A stretch of DNA of 64,000 nucleotides from Theocolax elegans (lineage: Eukaryota; Arthropoda; Insecta; Hymenoptera; Cerocephalidae), in assembly GCA_026168455.1 (NCBI GenBank), contig CM047430.1, positions 27,484,735 through 27,548,734 on the forward strand. Reading direction: 5' to 3'. The translations under genes and the position numbers were made by a program. The notes under the pieces are model-generated. The model was not told the origin of the DNA, ran no database searches, and saw only the letters and a list, made by a program, of their open reading frames with translations. Below, in pieces: positions 10,828 to 23,095 of this stretch (positions within the stretch are counted from its first letter, which is position 1; each line of letters starts with the position of its first letter).

Positions 10828-12602
10828 ACTGAAAAAAAAATTTAGTAATAACAAAGAAAATTTTTTTGACTCAAAGAAATAATTTTGTTCAATACTCCTG
10901 TGACAATGATTTCTTTGAATCAAAGAAAATAACTTACTCAATTTTAAGAAATATTTAATAGAACCAACTTTATATTTAATTTAAAGCAATGAAATATTTA
11001 TGTAATTGAACTGATCATTTGTTTGTTTTTCGTAAATCGTTTCATGGGTTTGAAGAAATATTTCTTTCGTCCAAGTAAATATTTCTTCCATTCACATAAA
11101 GTATTTCTTAGTTTTAAAGAAATATATCTTTGAACTAAAAGAATATTCCTTTGACATCATTCAATATTCAATGTTCCTTCAATTATCATTGCAAGGAAAT
11201 ATTTTTGTGATTAAAGTAAATATTTCTCCAATTTAAATGAAATATTTAATTGTTTTAATGGAATATTTCTTCTAGTTGAAGAAATATTTCTTGGTTTAAT
11301 GAAATATTTCTTCGAGCTGATAAAATATTCCTTTGATATCAATATTCAATTTTATCATTGCAAGGCAATATTTCTGTGACTGAAGTAAATATTTCTCCAA
11401 TTTAAATGAAATATTTCAATGTTGTAATGGAATATTTCTTCGATCTCAAGAGAATATTTCTTTGTTTTCATGTATTCGATTTATCATTGCCAAGAAATAA
11501 TTTGCTCATTCAAATTAACTATTTCTTAGTTTTAATAATGTATTTTTTTTATTCAAATGAATTATTATTTTGTTTTCACTGACTAATACTACTGTATTAA
11601 CAGTATATTATGTTTTACGATACTTACTGGGAATAATTTTAGGAGTTTGTTTCAATCACCAATTTCTTCTTCGTTGCTTTATTTTCTAACGCATGACTTA
11701 ATTTACATATAATTTTTATCGCACTCGGAAATAAACGCATTTATATATTCGCACATCGCATCGGTACAATTGTATACGCACATACTCTGCAAGTTGTTAA
11801 ATTTTCTTATATACTATCACGAGAAAAGTTAGTCGTTTGCGTGTAACCTGGATCCACCTAGTGGACGTTATCTGAAACTACTATTTTAACAAACGGTTTA
11901 TTTATTGTAATCAATATTGCATATATATTTATTTAAAAATTCGTTAATTCGTAAATAAATCATTGTTGTGAGCAAGTATATATATTTATTTGCTTTTACT
12001 AAATATTTATTAAGCGTATAATAATTTTGAATATAATTCTAAATAATCTAATTTATTAATTCTTAATAAATCATTTGTTGTGAGCAAGTATATATTTATT
12101 TGTTTTTACTAAATATTTATTAAACGTATTATAATTATGAATAACAATTTCAAATAAATCAATTTATTTATTTCAAATAAATTTTTTGTTAGTGAACAAG
12201 TATATATTTAGTTGTTTTTACTAAATATTTATTAAACGTATTATAATTATGAATAACAATTTCAAATAAATTCAATTTATTTATTTCAAATAAATTTTTT
12301 GTTGTGAACAAGTATATATTTAGTTGTTTCTACTAAAATATTATTAAGCGTCATATAATAATTACAAAATAAACTAATTTATCGTTTCTAATAAATCATT
12401 TGTTTCGAGTAACTATATGTTTAGTTGATTTCAAATAAATTATACTTGAATCAACTAAATACACATTTACATAAATCAAAAATGTCATTTAACTAAATAT
12501 TTATTTCATTCAATTAAATTTCATTTGTATTAAATAAATATTTAGTTGTTTCATTGTTCAACAAAATGATTTGGTTAATTCAAATAAATTTTTTTTTCAG
12601 TG
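10828..12602 (+). mobile_element. 1.77 kb TIR element with internal tandem repeats (element C, copy 1)
   Basis: The ends are CACTGAAAAAAAAATTTA on the left and its near-perfect inverse TAAATTTTTTTTTCAGTG on the right. The left half (about 10850-11570) is built of diverged units around AAGAAATATTTCTT. The right half carries about four units of roughly 115 bases (11940-12370) around TGTTGTGAGCAAGTATATAT. No transposase is visible, so this is a non-autonomous TIR element. TA follows the right end, but the left flank reads AT, so the duplication is uncertain. Copies lie at 13623-15389 and, truncated, at 16554-17689. Confidence 0.7.
11940..12370 (+). repeat. Minisatellite inside element C, about four 115-bp units
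   Basis: Successive units start near AATAAATCATTTGTTGTGAG or AATAAATTTTTTGTTGTG and contain TTTACTAAATATTTATTAA. Unit length varies slightly. Equivalent arrays are at about 14731-15140 and 17037-17440. Confidence 0.8.
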
Positions 12603-12674
12603 TAGGTACTCCAATATTGTGTTTCTAAACAGTTTTTTTTATTAATTTGTATAATTTTCACCCTCCATTGTTAA

Positions 12675-12895
12675 ATTAGTAAATAGTCGATTGTTAAGGG
12701 TCAATGATAAATACATCCAATTTATTTATTTAAGTGTACAAAGTTTCGTCTGCTAGGTTTGCAGACCTCTTCAGGTGCTCAACAATGTATATAATGTTAC
12801 AGCCCAAGTGAGCTTCGTCTAATAAATAAATTAAATAAATAAATTGGTTTTTTTATTGACCCTTAACAATCGCCTATTTACTAATTTTGTTTATT
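12675..12895. repeat. Palindrome with CTGAAGAGG-hairpin core
   Basis: ATTAGTAAATAG and CGATTGTTAAGGGTCAAT on the left are inverted at 12850-12895. Between them, on the minus strand at 12737-12775, is CTGAAGAG, a perfect 6-bp stem (GTCTGC / GCAGAC) and GAAAC. This layout is reminiscent of a hammerhead ribozyme core, with one extra G. Copies lie at about 15462-15682 and 17762-17982. Confidence 0.65.
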
Positions 12896-13230
12896 ATTTT
12901 AAGGTCGCTCTTTTTATGCTCCCAAACTGGTGCTAATATATCCATGATTATGTTAGAGTATCACGATTTTTTTCAACCTATTAGACCGATTAAATTCTGA
13001 ATTATAACAAATTGAAATAAATCCATTTTTTCTTAATAACTTGAAATCTACTAGAGATAATTAAAAAAAAACCCAAAAGAGCAAAGATTGTTTTATTCTG
13101 TACAAAGTGCTTTTGGCTATACAACAAAATCTAATTTACATAGCCAAAAACAAATTTTTTCCCTAATTCGGACATCAATAAGAAAACTACATACCCTAAT
13201 TAAACGACATCGATAAAGTAGTTTAATTAA
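12885..13230 (-). repeat. Right arm of large inverted repeat, with SINE tail remnant
   Basis: This is the reverse complement of 9604-9922, preceded at 12885-12936 by the inverted tail of the SINE (CGCTCTTTTTATGCTCCCAAA). The roughly 275 bases in the left arm that carry the tRNA-like head are missing here. The arm is therefore a deletion derivative, not an empty site. Confidence 0.75.
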
Positions 13231-13330
13231 GTAATAGTAAAAAAAAAACATCAAAAATCTGAGGGGTTAAATTAGCTGTCTATAATGGCTCTTGCGCTAT
13301 ACTTGCGTCAGGCGCTATCGCGCCTTTTCA
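13231..13330 (+). repeat. 100-bp module inserted in the right arm
   Basis: By comparison with the left arm, where the corresponding sequence is continuous (TTAATTAA then TATGACG), 100 bases are inserted here. The module ends with a GGCGC-TATC-GCGCC hairpin followed by TTTT. Copies are at about 16018-16117, 18318-18417 and, starting inside it, 21344-21408. Confidence 0.6.
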
Positions 13331-13347
13331 TATGACGATAAACTTAC

Positions 13348-13382
13348 AAACACACACAAACACACACACACACACACACACA
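13348..13382 (+). repeat. (CA)n microsatellite
   Basis: This CA run is the inverted counterpart of the GT runs that end segments B1 and B2. Copies lie at about 16136-16172, 18436-18472 and 21427-21462. Confidence 0.95.
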
Positions 13383-13612
13383 TGCACCCACATGCATTCA
13401 TACGGATATTTCCTGAAACCATGTGATTTGGACTCTAGGCATGCCAAAACACACTTCTAACATATGTTTTTAGTACATATAGAATAATTTAACTGTTACA
13501 ATGCAATTATATGATATTCACTTAAAAATATACTCCCTAGGAGAAACAGTAAGCTTTATTCTTTTACTTTAAGGAGAAAGAATGTATTTTATTTCCTTAC
13601 GCCCTAAACGTG

Positions 13613-16553
13613 CAACACTTATCACTGAAAAAAAAATTTAGTAATAACAAAGAAAATTTTTTTGACTCAAAGAAATAATTTTGTTCAATACTCCTGTGAC
13701 AATGATTTCTTTGAATCAAAGAAAATAACTTACTCAATTTTAAGAAATATTTAATAGAACCAACTTTATATTTAATTTAAAGCAATGAAATATTTATGTA
13801 ATTGAACTGATCATTTGTTTGTTTTTCGTAAATCGTTTCATGGGTTTGAAGAAATATTTCTTTCGTCCAAGTAAATATTTCTTCCATTCACATAAAGTAT
13901 TTCTTAGTTTTAAAGAAATATATCTTTGAACTAAAAGAATATTCCTTTGACATCAATATTCAATGTTATCATTGCAAGGAAATATTTTTGTGATTAAAGT
14001 AAATATTTCTCCAATTTAAATGAAATATTTAATTGTTTTAATGGAATATTTCTTCTAGTTGAAGAAATATTTCTTGGTTTTAATGAAATATTTCTTCGAG
14101 CTGATAAAATATTCCTTTGATATCAATATTCAATTTTATCATTGCAAGGCAATATTTCTGTGACTGAAGTAAATATTTCTCCAATTTAAATGAAATATTT
14201 CAATGTTGTAATGGAATATTTCTTCGATCTCAAGAAATATTTCTTTGTTTTCAGTATTCGATTTTATCATTGCCAAGAAATAATTTGCTCATTCAAATTA
14301 ACTATTTCTTAGTTTTAATAATGTATTTTTTTTATTCAAATGAATTATTATTTTGTTTTCACTGACTAATACTACTGTATTAACAGTAGTATTAATGTTT
14401 TACGATACTTACTGGGAATAATTTTTAGGAGTTTGTTTCAATCACCAAATTTCTTCTTCGTTGCTTTATTTTCTAAACGCATGACTTAATTTACATATAA
14501 TTTTATCGCACTCGGAAATAAACGCATTTATATATTCGCACATCGCATCGGTACAATTGTATACGCACATACTCTGCAAGTTGTTAAATTTTCTTATATA
14601 CTAATCACGAGAAAAGTTAGTCGTTTGCGTGTAACCTGGATCCACCTAGTGGACGTTATCTGAAACTACTATTTTTAACAAACGGTTTATTTAATTGTAA
14701 TAAATATTGCATATATATTTATTTAAAAATTCGTTAATTCGTAATAAATCATTTGTTGTGAGCAAGTATATATATTTATTTGCTTTTACTAAATATTTAT
14801 TAAGCGTATAATAATTTTGAATAATAATTCTAAATAATCAATTTATTAATTCTTAATAAATCATTTGTTGTGAGCAAGTATATATTTATTTGTTTTTACT
14901 AAATATTTATTAAACGTATTATAATTATGAATAACAATTTCAAATAAATCAATTTATTTATTTCAAATAAATTTTTTGTTGTGAACAAGTATATATTTAG
15001 TTGTTTTTACTAAATATTTATTAAACGTATTATAATTATGAATAACAATTTCAAATAAATCAATTTATTTATTTCAAATAAATTTTTTGTTGTGAACAAG
15101 TATATATTTAGTTGTTTCTACTAAATATTTATTAAGCGTCATATAATAATTACAAATAAACTAATTTATTCGTTTCTAATAAATCATTTGTTTCGAGTAA
15201 CTATATGTTTAGTTATTTCAAATAAATTATACTTGAATCAACTAAATACACATTTACATAAATCAAAAATGTCATTTTAACTAAATATTTATTTCATTCA
15301 ATTAAATTTCATTTGTATTAAATAAATATTTAGTTGTTTATTGTTCAACAAAATGATTTGGTTAATTCAAATAAATTTTTTTTTCAGTGTAGGTACTCCA
15401 ATATTGTGTTTCTAAACAGTTTTTTTTATTAATTTGTATAATTTTCACCCTCCATTGTTAAATTAGTAAATAGTCGATTGTTAAGGGTCAATGATAAATA
15501 CATCCAATTTATTTATTTAAGTGTACAAAGTTTCGTCTGCTAGGTTTGCAGACCTCTTCAGGTGCTCAACAATGTATATAATGTTACAGCCCAAGTGAGC
15601 TTCGTCTAATAAATAAATTAAATAAATAAATTGGTTTTTTTATTGACCCTTAACAATCGCCTATTTACTAATTTTGTTTATTATTTTAAGGTCGCTCTTT
15701 TTATGCTCCCAAACTGGTGCTAATATATCCATGATTATGTTAGAGTATCACGATTTTTTTCAACCTATTAGACCGATTAAATTCTGAATTATAACAAATT
15801 GAAATAAATCCATTTTTTCTTAATAACTTGAAATCTACTAGAGATAATTAAAAAAAAACCCAAAAGAGCAAAGATTGTTTTATTCTGTACAAAGTGCTTT
15901 TGGCTATACAACAAAATCTAATTTACATAGCCAAAAACAAATTTTTTCCCTAATTCGGACATCAATAAGAAAACTACATACCCTAATTAAACGACATCGA
16001 TAAAGTAGTTTAATTAAGTAATAGTAAAAAAAAAACATAAAAAATCTGAGGGGTTAAATTAGCTGTCTATAATGGCTCTTGCGCTATACTTGCGTCAGGC
16101 GCTATCGCGCCTTTTCATATGACGATAAACTTACAAACACACACAAACACACACACACACACACACACACATGCACCCACATGCATTCATACGGATATTT
16201 CCTGAAACCATGTGATTTGGACTCTAGGCATGCCAAAACACACTTCTAACATATGTTTTTAGTACATATAGAATAATTTAACTGTTACAATGCAATTATA
16301 TGATATTCACTTAAAAATATACTCCCTAGGAGAAACAGTAAGCTTTATTCTTTTACTTTAAGGAGAAAGAATGTATTTTATTTCCTTACGACCTAAAAGT
16401 GCATTTTATTATCTTATTTTCTAGAAAAAAAAAAGTATATATTATTATTTCCTTACTCCCTAGAGAAAAAATATGAGTATTTCTTTCCCTTGTTCCCGTA
16501 GGAAAAAGTACATTTTGTTCCACTGTTCCTTAGGGAAAAGCTTGTATTTTTTT
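13613..16553 (+). repeat. Segment C, second pass
   Basis: At 13612/13613 the sequence returns to the state at 10817 (offset about 2,796; shared word CAACACTTATCACTG). It then repeats everything through the right arm, the 100-bp module and the CA run. It continues past the first copy's end into degenerate CCCTAG/GTATTTT repeats before the next back-jump at 16553. Confidence 0.9.
13623..15389 (+). mobile_element. Element C, copy 2
   Basis: This is a complete second copy of the 1.77 kb TIR element, with both termini (CACTGAAAAAAAAATTTA and its inverse) and the four-unit minisatellite. It was duplicated with its flanks, so it is not an independent insertion. Confidence 0.75.
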
Positions 16554-17689
16554 TCAGTATTCGATTTTATCATTGCCAAGAAATAATTTGCTCATTCAAA
16601 TTAACTATTCTTAGTTTTAATAATGTATTTTTTTTTATTCAAATGAATTATTATTTTGTTTTCACTGACTAATACTACTGTATTAACAGTAGTATTAATG
16701 TTTTACGATACTTACTGGGAATAATTTTTAGGAGTTTGTTTCAATCACCAAATTTCTTCTTCGTGCTTTATTTTCTAAACGCATGACTTAATTTACATAT
16801 AATTTTATCGCACTCGGAAATAAACGCATTTATATATTCGCACATCGCATCGGTACAATTGTATACGCACATACTCTGCCAAGTTGTTAAATTTTCTATA
16901 TACTAATCACGAGAAAAGTTAGTCGTTTGCGTGTAACCTGGATCCACCTAGTGGACGTTATCTGAAACTACTATTTTTAACAAACGGTTTATTTAATTGT
17001 AATAAATATTGCATATATTTATTTAAAAATTCGTTAATTCGTAATAAATCATTTGTTGTGAGCAAGTATATATATTTATTTGCTTTTACTAAATATTTAT
17101 TAAGCGTATAATAATTTTGAATAATAATTCTAATAATCAATTTATTAATTCTTAATAAATCATTTGTTGTGAGCAAGTATATATTTATTTGTTTTTACTA
17201 AATATTTATTAAACGTATTATAATTATGAATAACAATTTCAAATAAATCAATTTATTTATTTCAAATAAATTTTTTGTTGTGAACAAGTATATATTTAGT
17301 TGTTTTTACTAAATATTTATTACAACGTATTATAATTATGACTAACAATTTCAAATAAATCAATTTATTTATTTCAAATAAATTTTTTGTTGTGAACAAG
17401 TATATATTTAGTTGTTTCTACTAAATATTTATTAAGCGTCATATACTAATTACAAATAAACTAATTTATTCGTTTCTAATAAATCATTTGTTTCGAGTAA
17501 CTATATGTTTAGTTATTTCAAATAAATTATACTTGAATCAACTAAATACACATTTACATAAATCAAAAATGTCATTTTAACTAAATATTTATTTCATTCA
17601 ATTAAATTTCATTTGTATTAAATAAATATTAGTTGTTTATTGTTCAACAAAATGATTTGGTTAATTCAAATAAATTTTTTTTTTCAGTG
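16554..17689 (+). mobile_element. Element C, copy 3, left end missing
   Basis: It retains the right terminus (TTTTTTTTCAGTG) and the minisatellite, but lacks the left 0.6 kb because the segment starts inside the element. Confidence 0.75.
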
Positions 17690-18350
17690 TAGGTACTCCA
17701 ATATTGTGTTTCTAAACAGTTTTTTTTATTAATTTGTATAATTTTCACCCTCCATTGTTAAATTAGTAAATAGTCGATTGTTAAGGGTCAATGATAAATA
17801 CATCCAATTTATTTATTTAAGTGTACAAAGTTTCGTCTGCTAGGTTTGCAGACCTCTTCAGGTGCTCAATAATGTATATAATGTTACAGCCCAAGTGAGC
17901 TTCGTCTAATAAATAAATTAAATAAATAAATTGGTTTTTTTATTGACCCTTAACAATCGACTATTTACTAATTTTGTTTATTATTTTAAGGTCGCTCTTT
18001 TTATGCTCCCAAACTGGTGCTAATATATCCATGATTATGTTAGAGTATCACGATTTTTTTCAACCTATTAGACCGATTAAATTCTGAATTATAACAAATT
18101 GAAATAAATCCATTTTTTCTTAATAACTTGAAATCTACTAGAGATAATTAAAAAAAAACCCAAAAGAGCAAAGATTGTTTTATTCTGTACAAAGTGCTTT
18201 TGGCTATACAACAAAATCTAATTTACAGAGCCAAAAACAAATTTTTTCCCTAATTCGGACATCAATAAGAAAACTACATGCCCTAATTAAACGACATCGA
18301 TAAAGTAGTTTAATTAAGTAATAGTAAAAAAAAAACATCAAAAATCTGAG
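16554..18350 (+). repeat. Segment C, third pass (5'-truncated)
   Basis: At 16553/16554 the sequence jumps back to the equivalent of 14251 (offset about 2,303), within the word TCAGTATTCG. It repeats the right two-thirds of element C (16554-17689), the palindrome and the right arm. An open frame at 16958-17176 on the minus strand only reads through the 115-bp tandem repeats. Confidence 0.9.
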
Positions 18351-18629
18351 GGGTTAAATTAGCTGTCTATAATGGCTCTTGCGCTATACTTGCGTCAGGC
18401 GCTATCGCGCCTTTTCATATGACGATAAACTTACAAACACACACAAACACACACACACACACACACACACATGCACCCACATGCATTCATACGGATATTT
18501 CCTGAAACCATGTGATTTGGACTCTAGGCATGCCAAAACACACTTCTAACATATGTTTTTAGTACATATAGAATAATTTAACTGTTACAATGCAATTATA
18601 TGATATTCACTTAAAAATATACTCCCTAG

Positions 18630-19025
18630 GAGAAACAGTAAGCTTTATTCTTTTACTTTAAGGAGAAAGAATGTATTTTATTTCCTTACGCCCTAAACGT
18701 GCATTTTATTATCTTATTTTCTAGAAAAAAAAAAAGTATATATTATTATTTCCTTACTCCCTAGAGAAAAAATATGAGTATTTCTTTCCCTTGTTCCCGT
18801 AGGAAAAAGTACATTTTGTTCCACTGTTCCTTAGGGAAAAGCTTGTATTTTTTTTCTTATTCCTCAATTGCTAAAGAAGGACAATTTTATTCATTCACTC
18901 ATTTCCTAGACGGTAAAATTGTGTTTTGTTCCCTTATTACCCAGTTAATATAAGGATAGCACATAATTTATTCCCGGTAAAGCTCGAGCAGTAACTTTCA
19001 TCCGCTGAAAGGGACCCCTTCTTTA
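18630..19025 (+). repeat. Degenerate array of about 45-bp CCCTAG / GTATTTT units
   Basis: Units follow the pattern of a CCTTA..CCCTAG-like block, AAAA, and a GTATATT/GTACATTTTGTTCC-like block. They are spaced roughly 40-50 bases apart and strongly diverged. Similar units recur at 19640-19990, 16330-16550 and 10430-10510. They resemble the internal repeats of some DNA transposons, but no element boundaries are assignable. Confidence 0.5.
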
Positions 19026-19034
19026 CTTCCTTAA

Positions 19035-19351
19035 GGGGATATGTGACTCCGAAAATGGTCATTTTTTACTTTTTTTATAAACAAATCTTAACATCGCAAC
19101 CAAGATTATGTTGCGGTTGAAGTTTATGCCTTTTTTAACGAATAATTATCGACCCAAAATTGTTTACTCAATTAATATTTCAAAAATGATATTTAATTAA
19201 TAATTCAATTATTTGAAAATGGCAAGCCCTTCCTTATATAAGCTTATATAAGCTATGCGTATGAATTTTGTTCAGATTTTTAATTCAATATTTTAGATAT
19301 AATCATTGGGTTGAAAGGTATTGATTCCTGTAATTAGGGTATTATATCCTG
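19035..19351 (-). mobile_element. TTAA-flanked dispersed repeat (family P3)
   Basis: It is flanked by TTAA at 19031-19034 and 19352-19355. The termini GGGGATATGTGACTCC and, inward from the right, CAGGATATAATACCC are related inverted repeats. The interior, read on the minus strand (AATTACAGGAATC, ATTATATCTAAAA, AAATCTGAACAAAA), matches the dispersed copies at 35365-35690 and 49258-49540. The second copy in segment D is at 22021-22337. Confidence 0.65.
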
Positions 19352-20155
19352 TTAATGCATATATATCTTTTTATTATAGTTTTCGTGTATGAACTTATAG
19401 CTTGGCAAATCGGTAAATATTAATGTTGAAAATCTATAAATTATATATGGAAAAACATTTGAATTTCTTGTTCGGAGGAGTATAACTCTCTTTGATATTT
19501 AACGCTGAGAAAAATTATAGTTCATTATTTGCTCATGGTTGTATGACATGATTACTTATTCTCTCTTATTATATAGTAAAATTTATAACAAAATTATTAT
19601 TCACCCTGATGGTCTGAAAAGTGTACTAAATTAACCCCTTTATAGAGAGTAAAAATTCATTTTAATCCCTAGGGATATAAAGTACTTTATTGACCAGTAA
19701 ATTTCTTTATTCCTTCTAAATTCACTTTAGTACCCGCTAAATTTACTTTACTCCCTGTAAATTTCATTTCTTGTCGAAACAATTTGTATTTTATTGTCAG
19801 GGTGAAAAGTCTTATTATACACCTCGGGAGTAATTGGTGATTATTCCCTTGCGCGATTTTCTCTGCCCTCGCTGCTCGGGCCGTAACTTCACCCGCAGGA
19901 ATAAAAACTGCAATTTTACTCCCTTGGCGCATAAATAACTATATTACCCTGTGAATAACCCTGACCATCTAAAAAATCTACTTTATTAACATCTACAAAG
20001 GGAGTAAAATTGCATTTTATTTCTTCGATGAGTTTATTCTCCGTAGATTTATTTTTATACTTTGAACACTTATTAGCTTTTTTATACATGTACAAAATTA
20101 AATGTTACATGTATATGTATATGAAAACATCTTATAATATTGTAACTAGCTCGCC

Positions 20156-20741
20156 ACCTGGAGCTCTAGAACGAACGCGTCGTCAAGCGACATCGCTACA
20201 CGATACAAGGCATGGAAAAAGCTACGCTTTTTACATCTAAGGCACGAAAAACGTCATTTTTTGTATTTTTTCGTTATTTCGACCGTTTTTCTTTTTTATC
20301 TTTCAAAATATTGTTCTAGGCGCAAAGTATACAATAGCAAAAAGTTTTGGTATCTTGAGACAAACATTTCGTCCGTATGAAGTTTTTATGTAGGATTAAT
20401 ACATTTCAGGATAATGCTACATAATCATCCTTTCTGAGCAATTAAAAATAATGCCATAAGTTAAAGTGTTTCAGTGCTATACATCTGGAAATAGGACCAT
20501 TATTCAATTACATTATGACGAAGTTACTTTGTAAATCTCAACAAAATCGGTCAAAAATAGACTGAGTTATCTTAGATACATTACTACATACATACATACA
20601 TCCATACATACATTTTAGGGATAGCCTCAAATCAGTTCCAATACGCATACATTTCTCTTACATTATCCAGTATATTTTGATGCACTACACATTTTGCAAT
20701 GATGACAATATAAGGCTCTTCCATGTAGCGGTCGTGCCTAA
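20156..20741 (-). mobile_element. R1 Helitron-like element, copy in D1
   Basis: On the minus strand it runs from TTAGGCACGACCGCTACATG to GGTGGCGAGCTAG followed by T. It shares its ends and much of its interior (GGACGAAATGTTTGTCTCAA, TCCTACATAAAA) with the longer copy at 57713-58820. It is non-coding and non-autonomous. The terminal CTAG-T matches a Helitron 3' end (CTRR-T), but the 5' end is TT, not the usual TC. Confidence 0.6.
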
Positions 20742-22020
20742 AAATTTAGAAACTTACAAATAAATTGTTATTGTATAAACTAACCTTTCAAATGATCAGG
20801 GTGAAAATTTTTATACGCACTTCGGGAGTATTATATTCCCTTGGATGAATTATTGCCAAAAGCTAAAGCAAGGAAGCAACAACTTTCATGCGGGAATATA
20901 TGCTTGTTTTACTTCCTGCATAAATAACTGTTATTTCAACTAGCCACATTATTATTATATATAAATTGTTTATTTTCATTTATATATTGTTTCTGATATT
21001 CGGCAATGAGATTAATCAGCGACAAGTATGTGAATAATAGTGTAACAAGTGTAGGTGAATAAATCATTTACAAGGAAACCATCATATGTTTGGAAAGCGG
21101 ATTGTGTCTAGCTTATAGGATAAATTTTCTTATGTAAAGAAAGCCAGAGTCACAGCTTCTAAAAATTGTTTTTTCGAAAGTTATGCTCTATATTAAAGCA
21201 TTAAAAAAGAGGCTTCACTATAAACGCTTGTAACCTCTAAATCATCAAATATTAAAGCTGAGATAAAATAGATAGAATTTAAAAGAAAATACAATCAAAT
21301 CCATTATAATGAAGCAAAGATATAGCCAAATTAAGAATTTGAAGGGTTAAATTAGCTGTCTATAATGGCTCTTGCGCTATACTTGCGTCAGGCGCTATCG
21401 CGCCTTTTCATATGACGATAAACTTACAAACACACACAAACACACACACACACACACACACATGCACCCACATGCATTCATACGGATATTTCCTGAAACC
21501 ATGTGATTTGGACTCTAGGCATGCCAAAACACACTTCTAACATATGTTTTTAGTACATATAGAATAATTTAACTGTTACAATGCAATTATATGATATTCA
21601 CTTAAAAATATACTCCCTAGGAGAAACAGTAAGCTTTATTCTTTTACTTTAAGGAGAAAGAATGTATTTTATTTCCTTACGACCTAAAAGTGCATTTTAT
21701 TATCTTATTTTCTAGAAAAAAAAAAGTATATATTATTTCCTTACTCCCTAGAGAAAAAATATGAGTATTTCTTTCCCTTGTTCCCGTAGGAAAAAGTACA
21801 TTTTGTTCCACTGTTCCTTAGGGAAAAGCTTGTATTTTTTTCTTATTCCTCAATTGCTAAAGAAGGACAATTTTATTCATTCACTCATTTCCTAGACGGT
21901 AAAATTGTGTTTTGTTCCCTTATTACCCAGTTAATATAAGGATAGCACATAATTTATTCCCGGTAAAGCTCGAGCAGTAACTTTCATCCGCTGAAAGGGA
22001 CCCCTTCTTTACTTCCTTAA

Positions 22021-22337
22021 GGGGATATGTGACTCAGAAAATGGTCATTTTTTACTTTTTTTATAAACAAATCTTAACATCGCAACCAAGATTATGTTGC
22101 GGTTGAAGTTTATGCCTTTTTTAACGAATAATTATCGACCCAAAATTGTTTACTCAATTAATATTTCAAAAATGATATTTAATTAATAATTCAATTATTT
22201 GAAAATGGCAAGCCCTTCCTTATATAAGCTTATATAAGCTATGCGTATGAATTTTGTTCAGATTTTTAATTCAATATTTTAGATATAATCATTGGGTTGA
22301 AAGGTATTGATTCCTGTAATTAGGGTATTATATCCTG
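22021..22337 (-). mobile_element. P3 TTAA-flanked element, duplicate in D2
   Basis: Flanked by TTAA at 22017-22020 and 22338-22341. Near-identical to 19035-19351. Confidence 0.65.
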
Positions 22338-23095
22338 TTAATGCATAAATAACTTTTTATTATAGTTTTCGTGTATGAACTTATAGCTTGGCAAATCGGT
22401 AAATATTAATGTTCAAAATCTATAAATTATATATGGAAAAACATTTGAATTTCTTGTTCGGAGGAGTATAACTCTCTTTGATATTTAACGCTGAGAAAAA
22501 TTATAGTTCATTATTTGCTCATGGTTGTATGACATGATTACTTATTCTCTCTTATTATATAGTAAAATTTATAACAAAATTATTATTCACCCTGATGGTC
22601 TGAAAAGTGTACTAAATTAACCCCTTTATAGGGAGTAAAAATTCATTTTAATCCCTAGGGATATAAAGTACTTTATTGACCAGTAAATTTCTTTATTCCT
22701 TCTAAATTCACTTTAGTACCCGCTAAATTTACTTTACTCCCTGTAAATTTCATTTCTTGTCGAAACAATTTGTATTTTATTGTCAGGGTGAAAAGTCTTA
22801 TTATACACCTCGGGAGTAATTGGTGATGCGTAACTTCACCCGCAGGAATAAAAACTGCAATTTTACTCCCGTGGCGCATAAATAACTACCCTGCGAATAA
22901 CCATGACCATCTAAAAAATCTACTTTATTAACATCTACAAAGGGAGTAAAATTGCATTTTATTTCTTCGATGAGTTTATTCTCCGTAGATCGGTAGATTT
23001 ATTTTTATACTTTGAACACTTATTAGCTTTTTTATACATGTACAAAATTAAATGTTACATGTATATGTATATGAAAACATCTTATAATATTGTAA

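Larger units (their letters stand above)
18351..21343 (+). repeat. Segment D, copy 1
   Basis: This starts at GGGTTAAATTAGCTGTC in the 100-bp module and runs 2,993 bases to the next back-jump. It contains the CA run, degenerate CCCTAG repeats, a TTAA-flanked P3 element (19035-19351) and an R1 element on the minus strand (20156-20741). Compared with copies 2 and 3 it has about 40 extra bases near 19830-19875 and several substitutions, so it is the most diverged copy. Confidence 0.9.

Noticed and set aside
13348..13382. CRISPR-like array in the 10-19 kb repeats
   Set aside because: Repeats are eukaryotic tandem segments and minisatellites. There are no short identical repeats with unique equal-length spacers and no cas genes.
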